A stretch of DNA of 9,482 nucleotides from an uncultured Coriobacteriaceae bacterium. GTDB lineage: Bacteria > Actinomycetota > Coriobacteriia > Coriobacteriales > Eggerthellaceae. Shown here one piece after another: positions 1 through 5,789 of this stretch. The first letter of the stretch is position 1, and each line of letters opens with the position of its first letter. Location: assembly GCA_946623915.1 (NCBI GenBank), contig CAMORQ010000052.1, positions 1 through 9,482 of the forward strand, read 5' to 3'. The translations under genes and the position numbers were made by a program. The notes under the pieces are model-generated. The model did no database searches and had not been told where the DNA came from. It worked only from the letters and a program-made list of their open reading frames with translations.

Positions 1-807
1 GGCCATGGCCGCGATCTTGTTCTGCAGCTGCGACTTCTGATCCTGCGACTGCACCACCAGGCCCGTTGGCAGGTGCGTGATGCGCACGGCGCTGTCCGTG
101 GTGTTGACGCACTGCCCGCCCGGACCGCCAGCGCGGTATACGTCGATGCGCAGGTCTTCCGGCTTGATGTCGATTTCCACTTCGTCGGCTTCGGGCAAAA
201 CCGCAACCGTCGCCGTCGACGTGTGGATGCGGCCTTGGCTTTCCGTCTTGGGCACGCGCTGCACGCGGTGCACGCCCGACTCGAATTTCATTTCCGAGTA
301 CACGCGGTCGCCCTTGACCTTGAACTGGATTTCCTTGTATCCGCCGGCTTCCGAAACAGACGCGTCGAGCGTTTCCACCTTCCACCCCTTCTCGTCGGCG
401 AAATGGGTGTACATGCGGTACAAGTCCCCGGCGAAAATGGCTGCTTCGTCGCCGCCCGCAGCTGCGCGAATCTCGACGATGATGTCCTTGTCGTCGGCGG
501 GATCGGCGGGAATGAGCATGAACTTGATGTCTTCTTCGAGCCCGGGAATCTCCGATTCGATACGCGCGATTTCCTCTTGGGCGAATTCCTTCATGTCGGC
601 GTCAGAGAGCATTTCCTTGGCTTCGGCCAAATCCCTCATGTCGCCCACGTACTTCTTGGAAGCTTCGACCAACGGTCCTTGGTTGGCGAATTCCTTGGCA
701 AGGCGCGCGTATTCTTTCTGATCGGCGATGACCGCAGGGTCGCTCATGCGCTCCCCCAGTTCGTCATGGGCCGCAATTATCTTTTCGAGCTTTTCGATTT
801 CCAACAT
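1..807 (-). CDS. prfA: Peptide chain release factor 1 (RF1), 3' end cut by window edge
   Basis: RF1 reads stop codons UAA and UAG in the ribosomal A site and triggers hydrolysis of peptidyl-tRNA. The first 269 residues are present; about 90 C-terminal residues of a usual 355-360 lie beyond base 1. The N-terminal helical domain (about 1-100) leads into a conserved RAAAGGDEA stretch (114-122). The stop-codon recognition loop reads PKT at 186-188 within VPKTESQGRIHTS. The PxT form marks RF1, whereas RF2 carries SPF. The catalytic GGQ is at 230-232 (GGPGGQCVN), with Gln232 the residue normally N5-methylated by PrmC. The ATG at 807 is preceded by only a weak purine-rich AGAGAAAG about ten bases upstream. 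No in-frame start nearby is better. It is separated from trxA by a terminator-like hairpin and a TATAAT element, so it probably has its own promoter. prmC often follows prfA and could lie off the left edge. Identity is near certain. Confidence 0.97.
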   Translation of the reverse strand, partial: MLEIEKLEKIIAAHDELGERMSDPAVIADQKEYARLAKEFANQGPLVEASKKYVGDMRDLAEAKEMLSDADMKEFAQEEIARIESEIPGLEEDIKFMLIPADPADDKDIIVEIRAAAGGDEAAIFAGDLYRMYTHFADEKGWKVETLDASVSEAGGYKEIQFKVKGDRVYSEMKFESGVHRVQRVPKTESQGRIHTSTATVAVLPEADEVEIDIKPEDLRIDVYRAGGPGGQCVNTTDSAVRITHLPTGLVVQSQDQKSQLQNKIAAMA

Positions 808-840
808 GGCGTATAGCTTTCTCTTGTGGCAAACAGAAGC

Positions 841-846
841 ATTATA
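841..846 (-). promoter_or_regulatory. Candidate -10 element of a prfA promoter
   Basis: The minus strand reads a perfect TATAAT here, 34 bases upstream of the prfA ATG, which would give a 5' leader of roughly 25-30 bases. It lies directly after the terminator-like hairpin of trxA, where a new promoter is expected. No recognisable TTGACA-like -35 is present at 16-18 bases, since that area is the right arm of the hairpin, and there is no extended TGn. The call therefore rests on the -10 and position only. Confidence 0.45.
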
Positions 847-860
847 GAACAACAGAAATA

Positions 861-905
861 GGACAGGGCCGTTGCCGCATATTGCACACGACAACAACCC
901 TGTCC
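861..905 (-). terminator. Hairpin terminator candidate after trxA
   Basis: Arms at 861-868 (GGACAGGG on plus) and 898-905 (CCCTGTCC) form a perfect 8-bp stem. After a 2x2 mismatch this is extended by GTTG (871-874) and CAAC (892-895), with a 17-base apical loop. On the transcribed strand the hairpin is followed by TATTTCTGTTGTTC, which is T-rich but not a clean run. It begins about 38 bases after the trxA stop codon, so it most likely ends the trxA transcript, perhaps incompletely. Confidence 0.55.
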
Positions 906-942
906 GTTGTTTTGCGGGACCATGGAAGGCCCCGAAGCGAAG

Positions 943-1254
943 CTATTTGCCGAGAAGCTCGAGCAGAGCCGGCTTGGGCTGCGCCCCGAGAGTCTGGTTC
1001 TTCACTTCCCCACCTTCGAAGACGATGAGCGTGGGGATGCTCATGACGCGGTAACGCTGGGCGATTTCGGGGTTTTCGTCGACGTTGAGTTTGTACACGT
1101 CGATTTCACCGGAAAGCTCTTCGGCCACTTCGTCGACGACGGGACCCATGGCTTTGCAGGGGCCGCACCAATCCGCGTAGAAGTCCACGAGCACGGGACG
1201 GGATGCCTGCAGAACCTTTTCGTCGAATTCGCTTGTCGTGATTTGCTGGGACAT
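943..1254 (-). CDS. trxA: Thioredoxin
   Basis: This is a small cytoplasmic dithiol-disulfide oxidoreductase that reduces protein disulfides, normally recycled by thioredoxin reductase. Its length of 103 residues is typical for the family. The active site WCGPCK has its two cysteines at residues 30 and 33, and the cis-proline is Pro74 in SIPTL. The buried Asp24 in VDFYADWC and the C-terminal helix are also present. The ATG at 1254 is supported by a strong AAAGGAG (plus 1263-1269) eight bases upstream. There is a 131-base gap to capA upstream and 135 bases to prfA downstream, each with signals of its own, so it is probably a single-gene transcript. No thioredoxin reductase gene is in the window. 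The product is certain; the trxA symbol is the usual one, although some genomes have several thioredoxins. Confidence 0.96.
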   Translation of the reverse strand: MSQQITTSEFDEKVLQASRPVLVDFYADWCGPCKAMGPVVDEVAEELSGEIDVYKLNVDENPEIAQRYRVMSIPTLIVFEGGEVKNQTLGAQPKPALLELLGK

Positions 1255-1314
1255 AGTTGTTGCTCCTTTGCGATTCGCGAGACGCCGTGCGCCTCATATC
1301 AGTTTATTGCTTTC

Positions 1315-1320
1315 ACTATA
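1315..1320 (-). promoter_or_regulatory. Possible -10 element upstream of trxA
   Basis: The minus strand reads TATAGT about 61 bases upstream of the trxA ATG. There is no good -35 at 16-18 bases; TTACAG occurs 20 bases upstream, which is too far. A weak -35 with direct repeats just upstream (1343-1350 and 1372-1379) would fit a promoter that needs an activator, but this is inference. Another AT-rich spot, GATATG near 1294-1299, is a poorer candidate. Confidence 0.3.
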
Positions 1321-1342
1321 TCTTTAACGCGCCCGACCCTCT

Positions 1343-1379
1343 GTAACGAAGTCACGCACTGTTTACGTGCCGTAACGAA
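1343..1379 (-). repeat. Direct repeat TTCGTTAC flanking a small imperfect hairpin
   Basis: The 8-base sequence GTAACGAA (plus strand) occurs at 1343-1350 and again at 1372-1379, 29 bases apart in the same orientation. Between and overlapping them, the transcribed strand can form a hairpin from 1376 to 1351: GUUACG pairs with CGUGAC (one U-G pair), then after a bulged G, CAC pairs with GUG around a 7-base loop. It could be a weak capA terminator (there is no T run) or a binding site for a regulator of trxA. Confidence 0.35.
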
Positions 1380-1385
1380 AGCACC

Positions 1386-2708
1386 CTACATGTAGACCGG
1401 CACATCCATGCCGAGGTCGTCCACGAACGTGCGCAGGTACTCGGCGTCGTTTTCGACATCTTCCGTGCGTGTGTTGGCCTGCATGTCTTCGTCGGACATG
1501 TCCTTCAAAAACCGCACGTAGACGTCTTCGCCGTTCGACCACTCTATCAACGGATAGCACGCATGGTTCTCGAGAGTCAAACCTGCTTTTGACCAAACGA
1601 AATCGCACGTGAACATGGCGGAGAGAATGGTGTCGGTCTTGGTCCATCCCGTGATAAGGTCAGACAGTCCGTAGACGACCGGAACCTTTTTGCCACTCGA
1701 CCCCGTTAAGATCTTTATGGGCTGCAGGATGTGCGCATGGCTTCCGATGACCAAATCGACATCGAGGTCGGCGAGCAGCTGCGCGTATTCGAGCTGCATC
1801 TCGTCGGGCTGTGCGGTGTATTCGGTCCCCCAGTGCATGTAGACCACCACCGCGTCGGCAACCGTCTGCGCTCGGGCAACCTCCTTCTTGATGGCGTTCT
1901 TATCGAAAGGACACAGGTAGTACGTGTTCGGGAAATCCTCCACTTTGTCGAAAGAATTGCTGCCGTAGGTGTAGCTGAGAAACGCGATGGTCTTGCCGTT
2001 GCGCTCTATCATATGGACCGTGTCGCGGTCGGTCTGCGTTGGATAGCTGCCGATGACCATCATCTCCGGATAGCGCTCGAATATCTGATGGCTGTTCTTG
2101 ATGCCCTGCTCGCCCATATCCCACGTGTGGTTCGACCCGAAGTTCACCACATCGAAGCCAACCTGGCTCATGGCATCCGCGCTGGAGTCAGGCGTGTTGA
2201 ACGCAGGGTAACCCGAATAGCTGAACCCGTCCTCGTTTCCCGCCATGGCAGTTTCCTGGTTGACGAACTTGACATCGTAGGAAGACAGTGCCGGAGCAAG
2301 CTCCTGGTAGTACGGAAGGAAGCCGTACTCGCCATCTCCGATGGAACCGGCGTACGAGTCGAGTATCTCGAAATTCATGTCGGTCGCGAACACGTCGCCG
2401 ACCGCTGCAAACGTCACGCGATCGGCGGTAGCACCGCCAAGGCCGCGTCCGTGGATTTCGTAGCGAATCCCCGCGGGTGTCTTTCCGTGAACGATTCCAC
2501 GAGCGTCGACGGTTTCGTGAGAACCGGACAGCTTGCCCTGAGCGGCACTCGATGCCAGTGAGTCTTCGGCCGGCGCACCCCACAGCGAGCCGATGTTGCC
2601 GTTCGTGGAAACGAGCAGTATGCCTAAGGACACGGCGACGCATGCAGCGACCCCCGACACGATGGCCGCTATGCGAAGCACTCTATCGGGAATGTCGGGA
2701 AAAGGCAT
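1386..2708 (-). CDS. CapA-family (PGA_cap) metallophosphatase-like membrane protein
   Basis: The protein has 440 residues from the ATG at 2708. A membrane segment at about 12-33 is followed by a linker and then an extracellular calcineurin-like fold of the CapA/PgsA type. The metal-site motifs are intact: AVGDVF (Asp105), VNQETA (150-154), GSNHTWDMG (Asn193, His194, Asp197), MHWGTEY (His292) and GSHAHILQP (His324, His326). CapA/PgsA is required for poly-gamma-glutamate capsule export or synthesis in bacilli, but many homologues act elsewhere with unknown substrates. No pgsB or pgsC partner is in this window. The start is chosen because it overlaps the stop of the preceding micro-ORF (TAATG). 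The longer frame from GTG 2765 has only 5 of 18 codons ending in G or C and no ribosome-binding site. No Shine-Dalgarno precedes 2708, so translation probably depends on coupling. Family assignment is firm; function is open. Confidence 0.88.
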   Translation of the reverse strand: MPFPDIPDRVLRIAAIVSGVAACVAVSLGILLVSTNGNIGSLWGAPAEDSLASSAAQGKLSGSHETVDARGIVHGKTPAGIRYEIHGRGLGGATADRVTFAAVGDVFATDMNFEILDSYAGSIGDGEYGFLPYYQELAPALSSYDVKFVNQETAMAGNEDGFSYSGYPAFNTPDSSADAMSQVGFDVVNFGSNHTWDMGEQGIKNSHQIFERYPEMMVIGSYPTQTDRDTVHMIERNGKTIAFLSYTYGSNSFDKVEDFPNTYYLCPFDKNAIKKEVARAQTVADAVVVYMHWGTEYTAQPDEMQLEYAQLLADLDVDLVIGSHAHILQPIKILTGSSGKKVPVVYGLSDLITGWTKTDTILSAMFTCDFVWSKAGLTLENHACYPLIEWSNGEDVYVRFLKDMSDEDMQANTRTEDVENDAEYLRTFVDDLGMDVPVYM

Positions 2709-2788
2709 TAGTTCTTGTTGTAGCCGGTGTACATGGTCAGAATGAAGAATAGCATGGTAGACCACGCGAACAACCTATGCAGTCTCAT
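2708..2788 (-). CDS. 26-residue membrane micro-protein between peptidase and capA
   Basis: This short frame begins with ATG at 2788 inside the last codons of the C39 gene (14-base overlap). It ends in TAA that shares a base with the capA ATG. The product starts MRLHRLFAW and ends GYNKN, with hydrophobic residues from about 6 to 22, giving a single short membrane helix with a positive N-terminus. Evidence for translation: GAGGAG lies ten bases before the ATG, and 21 of 26 codons end in G or C, against 5 of 18 in the overlapping capA-extension frame. The TAATG junction supplies the only obvious means of starting capA. A longer 36-residue form from the ATG at 2818, preceded by AAGGTGA, is possible. 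In bacilli a tiny membrane protein (PgsE/CapE) works with CapA-type proteins. I see an analogy in size and location, not proven homology. Confidence 0.62.
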   Translation of the reverse strand: MRLHRLFAWSTMLFFILTMYTGYNKN

Positions 2789-3809
2789 TTTCGACTTTCT
2801 CCTCGCTGCTATCGGCATGCTTTTCACCTTCTTCCGGTTCGGATTGGTTCGTTGCTTGTTCAAAAGATACCAGATACGCTTCGTCCGCGGCATCTATTTC
2901 GGGCGTCATGGCCGTCGTGAGCACAACCGATATGCTGCCGCTGTCCTCGTAGGCTTCTGTAAATCGGACGGCATCGTATTCAACCAAACCATCGAGGGGG
3001 TCCATGACCAGATACTTGTCGCTGCCCACACGGCCGCAAAGCACGACGCAGTGCTCGTTTTCGTACCATTCGTACCCTTTGGTCACCATCCCGGTATGCG
3101 CCGCAGGCGCAAGGAGCATCGTCGTCCAAATAAGCACGGGGCGACCGCGGTCGGCCACATCGGCAAGGTCTTCCATGGAATCGCCCCTGCGCTCCACGAA
3201 TCGCCATGCGCTTTCGCATTGACGCAAGTAGGCGTTTCCCGAGCGCGTCATGATCGGCGGGAAAGCGCCGCCGGCGAAATATGGGTCGCCGCCGAAACCG
3301 TCCACCATGTCACGGTCCCCCGGCTGGGCGAGCACGTATTCGTCGGTGAAGCGAACCGCATCGATGTCGTTGCCCATCGCTCGCAAGACACTGACCATGG
3401 ATGCGATTTCGCATGCCCCCGGCACCTCCGGGAACTGGCCGTAGAACTCGACCTTGTCGGAGAATTCCGGTGCGTCGTGCACGGTGGGCGCCGTAGAAAG
3501 GTTTTTCAGTATGCGCATATCGGCAAAGCCGGACAGCTTCAGCTTCTTCTTGGCAACATCGGAAGACGGGTTGCTCCGAGCATCCGGACCTGTCTGCGTC
3601 AAAGCAGACGAAGACGACGAGGACGAAATGCCGTCTTCTCGATTTCCGGGTGCGCGTGCAGCGTTGCCCGATGCGTCGGAAGCAGAATCTTCGACCGCGA
3701 CTGCAGGAGCAAACATGAGCAGCGCACCCACCAACGCACATGCTAAAAGCGCCGCGAGAACCGCGGCGCCGGAGCAAAAAGCGAATAAGATGTTATCCGA
3801 TTCTTGCAT
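2775..3809 (-). CDS. Membrane-anchored C39-like (Peptidase_C39_2) cysteine peptidase
   Basis: The 344-residue protein has an N-terminal hydrophobic segment (about 7-38) that anchors or exports it. A low-complexity linker with seven serines in a row (62-68) follows. The papain-like domain spans about 115-300. Catalytic residues can be read: Cys133 in VPGACEIASM, His253 in ENEHCVVLCG, and Asp270 in LVMDPLDG, the Cys/His/Asp order of the C39_2 family. The tail after 300 is acidic and Glu-rich. The substrate is unknown; such proteins cleave peptides, or act on cell-wall or capsule material, outside the membrane. The ATG at 3809 is the only plausible start because an in-frame TAG lies six bases upstream. 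It overlaps the thrS 3' end by 17 bases with little Shine-Dalgarno, suggesting coupling to thrS. It overlaps the micro-ORF that leads to capA, so peptidase and CapA are probably made together. LLAC at 21-24 is not a convincing lipobox. Confidence 0.83.
   Translation of the reverse strand: MQESDNILFAFCSGAAVLAALLACALVGALLMFAPAVAVEDSASDASGNAARAPGNREDGISSSSSSSALTQTGPDARSNPSSDVAKKKLKLSGFADMRILKNLSTAPTVHDAPEFSDKVEFYGQFPEVPGACEIASMVSVLRAMGNDIDAVRFTDEYVLAQPGDRDMVDGFGGDPYFAGGAFPPIMTRSGNAYLRQCESAWRFVERRGDSMEDLADVADRGRPVLIWTTMLLAPAAHTGMVTKGYEWYENEHCVVLCGRVGSDKYLVMDPLDGLVEYDAVRFTEAYEDSGSISVVLTTAMTPEIDAADEAYLVSFEQATNQSEPEEGEKHADSSEEKVENETA
2799..2804 (-). promoter_or_regulatory. Ribosome-binding site of the micro-ORF
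   Basis: The minus strand reads GAGGAG followed by ten bases and ATG (2788). It lies inside the coding end of the C39 peptidase gene. It is the main argument that the 26-codon frame is translated and is the nearest good ribosome-binding site upstream of capA. Confidence 0.5.
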
Positions 3810-5709
3810 CTTCTATAGCACGCACGACTTCGTCCACGGAAACGCTGCCCTTGTCGCCTTCGCCACGCACGCGCAAGCTTACGTTGCCCTCTTCCATTTC
3901 CTTGTCGCCCACGACAAGCATCAAGGGTACTTTGGCGGCCTGGGCCTTGGCGATCTTCACGCGCATGGGCTCGTTTTGCGCATACACCTCGACGCGACCT
4001 TCGGATGCACGCAGACGGTCCGCGACGCTGCGCGCCGCATCGAGATGACGGTCGGCGATGGGGATGACAACCGCCTGCACGGGCGCCAGCCACAGCGGCA
4101 AATTGCCCGTGGTGTGCTCGATGAGGATGCCCAAGAAGCGCTCGATCGAGCCGAAGATGGCGCGATGCAGCATCCAGGGGCGCTCCTCGGCGTTGTCGGA
4201 CGTGCGGTATGTCATATCGAAACGCTCGGGCAGGTTGAAGTCGACCTGGACCGTGGAGCACTGCCACCAACGGCCGATGGCGTCCTTGACTTTGATGTCG
4301 ATTTTGGGACCGTAGAATGCGCCGTCGCCCGGGTTGATGTCGTAGGGAATCCCACGCTGCTCGATGGCCGTGCGCAAGAACGATTCGGCCTTTTCCCACA
4401 TCTCGTCCGTACCGATGGATTTTTCGGGACGCGTGGAGATCTCTGCGGCGTATTCGAAGCCGAACTCTTCCATGATCTTATCTGCCAAATCGAGGATGGC
4501 AAGAACTTCGTCGACCACCTGGTCTTCGCGGCAGAACACATGGGCGTCGTCTTGGGTAAACCCGCGAGCGCGCATAAGACCGTGGACCGCACCCGACAGC
4601 TCGTGGCGGTACACCGTGCCGAACTCGAAGAAGCGCACGGGCATTTCGCGGTAGCTGTGGATGGCGTTCTTGTAGAGCATCACATGGCCCGGGCAGTTCA
4701 TGGGCTTCACGCCGTATTCGGAAAGGCGTGGCTCTTCGTCGGAGCCCTCGTTGATGTGGAAGAAGTACATGTTTTCATGGTAAAAGCCGTAATGACCGCT
4801 GGTCTTCCACACGTCCGCCTTGTACACGTGGGGCGTGATGACCTCTTCGTAGCCACGGCGGTACAGTTCGCGGCGCAGCCATTCCTGCAGCAAGCGGATG
4901 ACGCGCGCGCCTGCAGGCAAGTACATGGGAAGCCCAACGCCAGCCATATCGTCCATCATGTAGATGCCAAGTTCGCGACCGAGCTTGCGGTGGTCACGTT
5001 TTTCCGCTTCTTCAATGTTATGCAGGTACTCTTCCAGGTCGGCCTTCTTGAAGAACGCCGTGCCGTAGACGCGCTGTAGCTGTTCGTTTTCAGCGTCACC
5101 CTTCCAGTACGCACCCGCAATCTTCATCAGCTTGAAAGCGGCGATCTTACCGGCGCTGGGAATATGGGGGCCGCTGCACAGGTCGACGAAATCGCCATGG
5201 CGGTAGACGCTGATTTCCTCGTCTGCGGAGAAATCGTCGATGTGCTCGAGCTTGAACTTCTGGTCGGCGAATATCTCCTTCGCCTGGTCGCGCGTAACCA
5301 CCTCGCGCACAAACGGTTCGTCCGAAGCGACGATTTCGGCCATCTTGGCTTCGATGGCGGCGAAGTCGTCGGAAGAAATGGTGTCGTCCAATCCGAAATC
5401 GTAGAAGAACCCGTCTTCGGTTTCCGGACCGAATGCGATCTGCACGCCCGGGTACAGCGATTGCACGGCTTCCGCCATCACATGCGCGCACGAATGCCGC
5501 AGGATTCCTAAGGCTTCATCGGATTTGTCGGTGACGATCTGCACGTGGGCGCCGTCGGGTACAACGGCCCCGAGGTCGACGAGTTCGTCGTCGATCTTTC
5601 CAGCCAATGCCGCCTTTGCCAACCCCGCGCCTATCGAGGCGGCGACGTCAGCCACGGTCGAGCCGGACTCAAGTTCCTTGGAGGATCCGTCGGGTAGATA
5701 CACGTTCAT
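3793..5709 (-). CDS. thrS: Threonyl-tRNA synthetase
   Basis: This cytoplasmic class II synthetase charges tRNA-Thr with threonine and clears mis-attached serine. Its 638 residues match the usual bacterial length. Domain order: TGS domain (about 1-62); editing domain with HSCAH (His72, His76) and VDLCSGPH (Cys178, His182); catalytic core with MNCPGH (Cys339), RHELSGAVHGLMRARGFTQ (motif 2), DDAH (His390) and MLHRAIFGSIERF (motif 3, His515), where Cys339, His390 and His515 form the expected zinc site; anticodon-binding domain from about 540, with APVQ and LMLVVGDKE. All key residues are present. The ATG at 5709 has AAAGGAG six bases upstream. Three hairpins lie before it, the nearest resembling the tRNA-Thr anticodon arm, so the enzyme may repress its own translation as in E. 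coli. The 3' end overlaps the C39 peptidase gene. Confidence 0.98.
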   Translation of the reverse strand: MNVYLPDGSSKELESGSTVADVAASIGAGLAKAALAGKIDDELVDLGAVVPDGAHVQIVTDKSDEALGILRHSCAHVMAEAVQSLYPGVQIAFGPETEDGFFYDFGLDDTISSDDFAAIEAKMAEIVASDEPFVREVVTRDQAKEIFADQKFKLEHIDDFSADEEISVYRHGDFVDLCSGPHIPSAGKIAAFKLMKIAGAYWKGDAENEQLQRVYGTAFFKKADLEEYLHNIEEAEKRDHRKLGRELGIYMMDDMAGVGLPMYLPAGARVIRLLQEWLRRELYRRGYEEVITPHVYKADVWKTSGHYGFYHENMYFFHINEGSDEEPRLSEYGVKPMNCPGHVMLYKNAIHSYREMPVRFFEFGTVYRHELSGAVHGLMRARGFTQDDAHVFCREDQVVDEVLAILDLADKIMEEFGFEYAAEISTRPEKSIGTDEMWEKAESFLRTAIEQRGIPYDINPGDGAFYGPKIDIKVKDAIGRWWQCSTVQVDFNLPERFDMTYRTSDNAEERPWMLHRAIFGSIERFLGILIEHTTGNLPLWLAPVQAVVIPIADRHLDAARSVADRLRASEGRVEVYAQNEPMRVKIAKAQAAKVPLMLVVGDKEMEEGNVSLRVRGEGDKGSVSVDEVVRAIEDARIG

Positions 5710-5727
5710 ACAAAACTCCTTTCGCCG

Positions 5728-5744
5728 GACGCATACAAAGCGTC
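5728..5744 (-). promoter_or_regulatory. Anticodon-arm-like hairpin with loop UUUGUAU
   Basis: The RNA reads GACGC-UUUGUAU-GCGUC: a perfect 5-bp stem and a 7-base loop, the geometry of a tRNA anticodon arm. Numbered as in tRNA, the loop has U33, anticodon U34-G35-U36 and purine A37. UGU decodes the threonine codon ACA, and G35 and U36 are the anticodon bases ThrRS is known to recognise. It ends five bases before the thrS Shine-Dalgarno sequence. Confidence 0.6.
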
Positions 5745-5755
5745 TGCAAATACTT

Positions 5756-5782
5756 CTCCCTGCGGGTTGATTTCGCAGGGAG
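5756..5782 (-). promoter_or_regulatory. Stable 9-bp hairpin in the thrS leader
   Basis: CTCCCTGCG (5756-5764) and CGCAGGGAG (5774-5782) pair perfectly around a 9-base loop. On the transcribed strand it is followed by AAGTATTTGC, with no T run, so it is unlikely to be a simple terminator. Its place matches the distal hairpin (domain 4) of the E. coli thrS operator, though its loop AAAUCAACC does not show a threonine anticodon in the expected place. Confidence 0.5.
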
Positions 5783-5789
5783 GACTACC

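Larger units (their letters stand above)
5707..5782 (-). promoter_or_regulatory. Candidate thrS translational operator (tRNA-Thr mimic leader)
   Basis: In the direction of transcription the leader has a strong 9-bp hairpin (5782-5756), an unpaired 11-base linker (5755-5745), an anticodon-arm-like hairpin (5744-5728), five bases, AAAGGAG (5722-5716), six bases and the ATG. This order (stable hairpin, linker, anticodon mimic, ribosome-binding region) parallels the four-domain thrS operator of E. coli, where ThrRS binds the mimic and blocks the ribosome. That the element works the same way here is inference. No T-box signature (AGGGTGGNACCGCG) is present. Confidence 0.55.

Noticed and set aside
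526..560. Altered residues near RF1 active sites (PKT instead of PAT, RAGG before GGQ) as a sign of changed stop-codon use
   Set aside because: PxT tolerates different middle residues in RF1 proteins, and the GGQ itself is intact. Genes here end normally in TAA or TAG.
73..816. Plus-strand open frame (247 codons) opposite prfA
   Set aside because: The minus strand encodes RF1 with GGQ and PxT motifs across the same bases; this is a shadow frame.
1386..2708. Calling the region a poly-gamma-glutamate capsule operon
   Set aside because: Only a CapA-like protein is present; PgsB/CapB ligase and PgsC/CapC are absent from the window, so a capsule role cannot be claimed.
3608..3628. Possible phase-variable simple repeat encoding seven serines
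   Set aside because: The codons are mixed TCG, TCC and TCT, with no pure repeat unit long enough to suggest slippage; an ordinary low-complexity linker is sufficient.
3738..3749. Lipobox LLAC (residues 21-24) in the C39 peptidase
   Set aside because: The residues after the cysteine continue as a hydrophobic helix (ALVGALLMFAP), unlike a lipoprotein, where the mature part is polar. It is better read as part of a membrane segment.
3454..5079. Long plus-strand open frame (541 codons) opposite thrS and the C39 gene
   Set aside because: It is the antisense shadow of two genes with complete family motifs. Its translation shows no recognisable domain, and high third-position G+C commonly leaves long open frames on the opposite strand.
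5678..5734. Upstream reading frame starting at the ATG in the anticodon-like loop (5734) and overlapping the thrS start out of frame
   Set aside because: It has no Shine-Dalgarno sequence, and its ATG lies within a stable hairpin. The ATG arises from the repeated TTTGTATG string.
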